A stretch of DNA of 64,000 nt from Paenibacillus arenilitoris. Lineage in GTDB: Bacteria; Bacillota; Bacilli; Paenibacillales; Paenibacillaceae. Below the pieces are notes generated by a model. That model did not search any database. It saw only the letters and a list, made by a program, of their open reading frames with translations, and was not told where the DNA came from. The stretch's first letter is position 1, and the number at the start of each line of letters is the position of its first letter. The stretch spans positions 62,001 to 126,000 of the forward strand of contig NZ_JACXIY010000007.1 in NCBI RefSeq assembly GCF_014705655.1, given 5' to 3'. A program made the position numbers and the translations under genes. Of the stretch, positions 60,928-64,000 are shown in pieces.

Positions 60928-62568
60928 ATGCTAAAAAAAGACTCGCTAATAAAAGGCACGCTGATTCTGGCGGCCGCAGCGCTGACAGCCCGGTTTCTCG
61001 GGCTGTTTCAGCGTATTCCGCTCGATTACATGCTCGGCGCGGACGGACAGGCCGCCTTCAACCAGGCGAACCAGCTTTACTTGCTTCTGCTTACGGTCGC
61101 CACGGGAGGCATTCCGGTCACGATCAGCAAGATGATCTCCCAGCGCTACGCGCTCGGCAGGCCGGAAGAGGCCAGGCAGATCTATAAGGCGGCGCTGCTG
61201 TTCGGGGCCGTGACCGGCGTGCTGCTGGCCGTCGCCATGTTCGTCCTGGCTCCGCAATACGCGGAGCTGTCGAAGGTTCCGCAATCGACCTTGTCCTTGA
61301 AAGCGATCGCCCCCGCGCTGCTCCTGTTCCCGATCATCGCGATGACGAGAGGCTACTTCCAGGGCAGGCAGATTATGTCCGCTGGAGCGATCTCGCAAAT
61401 CGTCGAGCAAATATTGCGGATACTAGGCGGCATCGGCCTCGCGCTCATTATTCTCGGCCTCGGCTGGGGAGACGAATGGGGCGCCGCCGCGATCGCGTTC
61501 GGCAGCGTGTTCGGCAGCATCGGCGCCTTCGTCGTCATGCTCCGTTACGCCAGGAAGCTGAAGAGGCAGGATAAGGCCGAGGCAGACAAGGAGACCGGCG
61601 CTATCCGGCAGACCGAAGCCGCCGCGAAGCCGCTGCGCTTCCGGTCCATTTACCGGGAAATATTTACGATGTCCATTCCCGCCGTCGTGACGGCGATGAC
61701 GGTGCAGTTCGTCTATTTCTTCGACCAAACGTTCTTCATGAGGCTGACCGCATCGTTCTATAACGAGGAATCGGCATTGGAAGTGCTGGCCAATTATTCG
61801 ACGAAGGCAATGGCGCTCGCCGGCATTCCGCCGATTCTGGCGATCGCGCTCGGGGCGTCCATCATTCCGGTCATCGCTTCGGCGTATTCGCTGAAGAAGA
61901 TGGACGAGGTTCAGCGGCAGGCGTCTCTCGTCATGCGCATCGTCTGCTTCACGGGCGTGCCGGTCGCGCTGCTGCTGACCGTCGCCGCCTATTCGGTAAC
62001 CGGCTTGCTGTTCACCAGCCCTAGCGGCAGCGGCGCCGTCGCGCTGCTAACGGCGGGAACGATCATGCAAATTACGATGATGACGACCAATTCGATATTA
62101 TACGGCCTCGACATGCCGAGGCTGCCGATGATGCATACGTTCGTCGGTTTTGGACTCAAAATATTGTTCAGCGTGGCGCTTGCGCCATGGATGGGGGTTT
62201 ACGGCCTTATCGTCGGCTCTTCGATCTGTTTTATCGTCATTACGTGGTTAAATGTAAGAAGAATCAATCGGCAGGTGAAGCTGAACGTGCTTGGCCGCAG
62301 GTGGGCGCCGTACATGGCCGCGATCGCGATTCCCGCGGCCGCGGGCTGGGGCGCGGAATACGTCGTGCTGGGCTGGACCGAAGCCTGGGCGCCGAAGCTG
62401 TCTTACTTGACCGCAGGCGCCGCGGCGGCCGTCGTCGTAGGCGGGCTGTACGTGCTGCTGCTGGCCGCGCTTCGCGTCGTAACGCCGGAGGATATCCGCT
62501 CGTTCCCGGGCCCGCTCCGCAAGGCGATGACGCTTCTATTGAAGCCGTTCTACAAAAAATCGAGATAA
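60928..62568 (+). CDS. MurJ/YtgP-type lipid flippase (polysaccharide biosynthesis family)
   Basis: A 546-residue membrane protein with about 14 helices. The start SLIKGTLILAAAALTARFLG and GLFQRIPLDYMLGADG match SpoVB/YtgP relatives, which move lipid II or related lipid-linked sugars across the membrane. A polar loop (DKAEADKETGAIRQTEAA) interrupts the helices near residue 215. The ribosome site is poor, so translation may depend on read-through from the ThuA gene. A terminator follows. Confidence 0.9.
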   Translation: MLKKDSLIKGTLILAAAALTARFLGLFQRIPLDYMLGADGQAAFNQANQLYLLLLTVATGGIPVTISKMISQRYALGRPEEARQIYKAALLFGAVTGVLLAVAMFVLAPQYAELSKVPQSTLSLKAIAPALLLFPIIAMTRGYFQGRQIMSAGAISQIVEQILRILGGIGLALIILGLGWGDEWGAAAIAFGSVFGSIGAFVVMLRYARKLKRQDKAEADKETGAIRQTEAAAKPLRFRSIYREIFTMSIPAVVTAMTVQFVYFFDQTFFMRLTASFYNEESALEVLANYSTKAMALAGIPPILAIALGASIIPVIASAYSLKKMDEVQRQASLVMRIVCFTGVPVALLLTVAAYSVTGLLFTSPSGSGAVALLTAGTIMQITMMTTNSILYGLDMPRLPMMHTFVGFGLKILFSVALAPWMGVYGLIVGSSICFIVITWLNVRRINRQVKLNVLGRRWAPYMAAIAIPAAAGWGAEYVVLGWTEAWAPKLSYLTAGAAAAVVVGGLYVLLLAALRVVTPEDIRSFPGPLRKAMTLLLKPFYKKSR

Positions 62569-62573
62569 GCCGA

Positions 62574-62612
62574 GAGGGCACACCAATCCGTTGGAGTGCC
62601 CTCTTGTACTTA
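62574..62612 (+). terminator. Terminator after the flippase gene
   Basis: GAGGGCAC (62574-62581) pairs with GTGCCCTC (62596-62603), with CCAA/TTGG pairing inside, then TTGTACTTATT. Confidence 0.75.
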
Positions 62613-62658
62613 TTCTATTAATCTACCCGTTTCGATAAAAACTTCTCTTTTCCACACA

Positions 62659-62687
62659 TTTACAATAAATAGAGTCTCCTGTACAAT
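62659..62687 (+). promoter_or_regulatory. Promoter of the terminal lipoprotein gene
   Basis: TTTACA (62659-62664) and TACAAT (62682-62687) are 17 bp apart, leaving a leader of about 55 bases. Confidence 0.65.
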
Positions 62688-62747
62688 GGGGAGGTGTTTG
62701 CAGACATGTGTCTACTATATTCATTGTACAAAAAAGGAGACGGGTTG

Positions 62748-64000
62748 ATGGTAACAAAATTCGGAAAACTTCGCATGCTGACGGCGCTCTTGCTTGCGCT
62801 TGCGCTCGTGTTGCTCGCAGGCTGCCAATCGATCGCGAACGTGGATTTCAACAAGGCGCTGACGAACGCGCTGAAGGTGACGTCAAGCGAAGGCAAGCAG
62901 TCGGTCGAGCTGAAGCTCGAGCTGGACGAGGCGGCTCTCGAAGACATGCCGGAAGATGAGCTTGCGCTGATCAAGCTGCTCTCGAACGTGAAGCTGCAGC
63001 TGGACAACGTAAAGGCGCAGGATGAGAATCATCTATCCTTCGACGGAAGCCTGGCTTTCGGCGAGGAGGCTTCGATCGCGTTCTCCGCGAAGCTTTCGGA
63101 CACGCTTGCGGTCATCGAGCTCGAAGGAGCGAAGCAGCCCTTCGTGCTGGACATGGCGGACGCGGGCTTCGCGGGAATGCCGGCGGAGGAGGCGGCCGCA
63201 GAGGTTGACATCGACAGCGAGTCGCTTGCGGCGATCGGGCATCGCATGCTCGATACGGTCGGCGCATACGTCATTAACAACCTGCCGAACCCGGAGCGGA
63301 TCGAAGCGAAGCCGGCGACCGAGCAGGTAGGCGGCGCGTCCGTGCCTATGATGCATGTTCATTTCGACATGAACGGACCGGAAATCTGGGCCTGGGTGAA
63401 GCAATACGTCGACGCGCTGGCGGCGGACCGCGCCGGACTCGACCGGATGATCGCGGGCATTTACGAGATTATCGAGGGCAGCCCCGAGCTGTCGGAAGTC
63501 CTCGGCATCCCTGCCCTGATAGAAGAAGGCGGGCTGGACGCGCCGACGACGGAGGACATGCTGAAGGAAGCGACGGACGAAATCGCGGCCCTGCTGGCCG
63601 ATTGGCAGGCGGAGATGAAGAAGGCGGAAGAAGCGGAGCGGGCGACGCTCGATACGGTGTTCAGCGAAAGCCTGGCGCTCAAGGCGGACGTGTATGTCGA
63701 CGCCAAGCTCGATATCCGCAAGCAGGCGTACGAGCTGACATATGTGCCTGGCGAGGCGGCGGCGGCCGACCTGGCGCCGCTGAAAGGGCTGAAGCTGACG
63801 ATTGCCGGCGAAGCCTGGAACGTGAACGGCGACGTGACGGCGGAAGCGCCGGCCGCTTCGGATGATGCGCTCGGCTTGGAAGAGCTGTCCGAAATGCACG
63901 GCTACCAATTGCTTAAGCGGTTCGACGAAACGTCGGCCGTATACGACTTGTTGAAAAATACGTTCCATGTCGGCAAGCAATCGATCAGTTGGTACCCGTA
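62748..64000 (+). CDS. Secreted lipoprotein of unknown function (partial at right edge)
   Basis: The frame starts at ATG 62748 with AAGGAG 8 bases upstream and stays open to the end, giving at least 417 residues. A signal peptide with lipobox VLLAGC (Cys about residue 26) is followed by long amphipathic, Glu/Leu/Ala-rich repeats of the LKLELDEAALEDMP type and a strand-rich middle. It resembles the large surface lipoproteins of Paenibacillus that often carry a C-terminal copper amine oxidase N-like domain, but that region lies outside the window. Its function is unknown. Confidence 0.85.
   Translation, partial: MVTKFGKLRMLTALLLALALVLLAGCQSIANVDFNKALTNALKVTSSEGKQSVELKLELDEAALEDMPEDELALIKLLSNVKLQLDNVKAQDENHLSFDGSLAFGEEASIAFSAKLSDTLAVIELEGAKQPFVLDMADAGFAGMPAEEAAAEVDIDSESLAAIGHRMLDTVGAYVINNLPNPERIEAKPATEQVGGASVPMMHVHFDMNGPEIWAWVKQYVDALAADRAGLDRMIAGIYEIIEGSPELSEVLGIPALIEEGGLDAPTTEDMLKEATDEIAALLADWQAEMKKAEEAERATLDTVFSESLALKADVYVDAKLDIRKQAYELTYVPGEAAAADLAPLKGLKLTIAGEAWNVNGDVTAEAPAASDDALGLEELSEMHGYQLLKRFDETSAVYDLLKNTFHVGKQSISWYP

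Overview
The window looks like a chromosomal segment of a GC-rich, endospore-forming Bacillota of the Paenibacillaceae (Paenibacillus/Cohnella type). The support is an alpha/beta-type SASP gene, a cwlJ-gerQ spore germination pair, strong AAGGAGG-type ribosome binding sites with GTG/TTG starts, a tryptophan T-box, YesM/YesN sensor systems beside sugar ABC transporters, and a PadR-HAAS-DUF4097 operon. I see no rRNA, tRNA, CRISPR array, prophage or complete insertion sequence.

Layout. 1-2900: end of a YesN-type regulator and its YesM-type kinase. 2897-5163: LysR regulator divergent from an unusual adenylosuccinate synthetase paralogue. 5298-7596: ribokinase, then a metallo-beta-lactamase-fold/TetR operon behind twin operators. 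7679-10812: ROK sugar kinase, MFS transporter, lipoprotein. 10824-21106: a carbohydrate locus with a long regulatory region (perfect palindrome plus four helically phased dyads), solute-binding protein, two permeases, secreted GH43 enzyme, second solute-binding protein, YesM kinase and YesN regulator. 21100-29881: ArsR-type regulator, GH2 enzyme, small protein, AraC-cupin regulator, YicI-type GH31 alpha-xylosidase, TIM-barrel isomerase/epimerase and Gfo/Idh/MocA dehydrogenase. Together these suggest uptake and breakdown of plant cell-wall oligosaccharides.

30078-37813: PadR-HAAS-DUF4097 operon, CAP-domain and LysM-3D secreted proteins, polysaccharide deacetylase, an iron-regulated FhuF-like reductase, a chemotaxis receptor without an external sensor domain, and a hypothetical protein. 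37888-41258: a metal-related permease pair (possible Zur control) and T-box-controlled trpS. 41283-49658: spore genes, heme O synthase and Sco for cytochrome oxidase assembly, a TOPRIM protein, an MFS transporter and a membrane transglutaminase. 49697-52238: class B penicillin-binding protein followed by a 123-bp repeat array built of large palindromes. 52239-57096: DUF7002-like protein, a truncated cupin gene, and a TroA-type manganese/zinc ABC transporter. 57305-64000: orphan solute-binding protein, HAD phosphatase, DUF456 membrane protein, ThuA-domain protein, MurJ/YtgP-type flippase and an incomplete lipoprotein.

The most unusual signals are non-coding: the alternating palindrome array at 51816-52087 (centres 51/72/51/72 bp apart), the four-dyad array at 10928-11112 (centres 51/62/51 bp apart), the 55-bp palindrome at 10824-10878, and a dispersed ~48-bp repeat at 22183 and 35669. 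Family names come from recalled motifs, not from searches.
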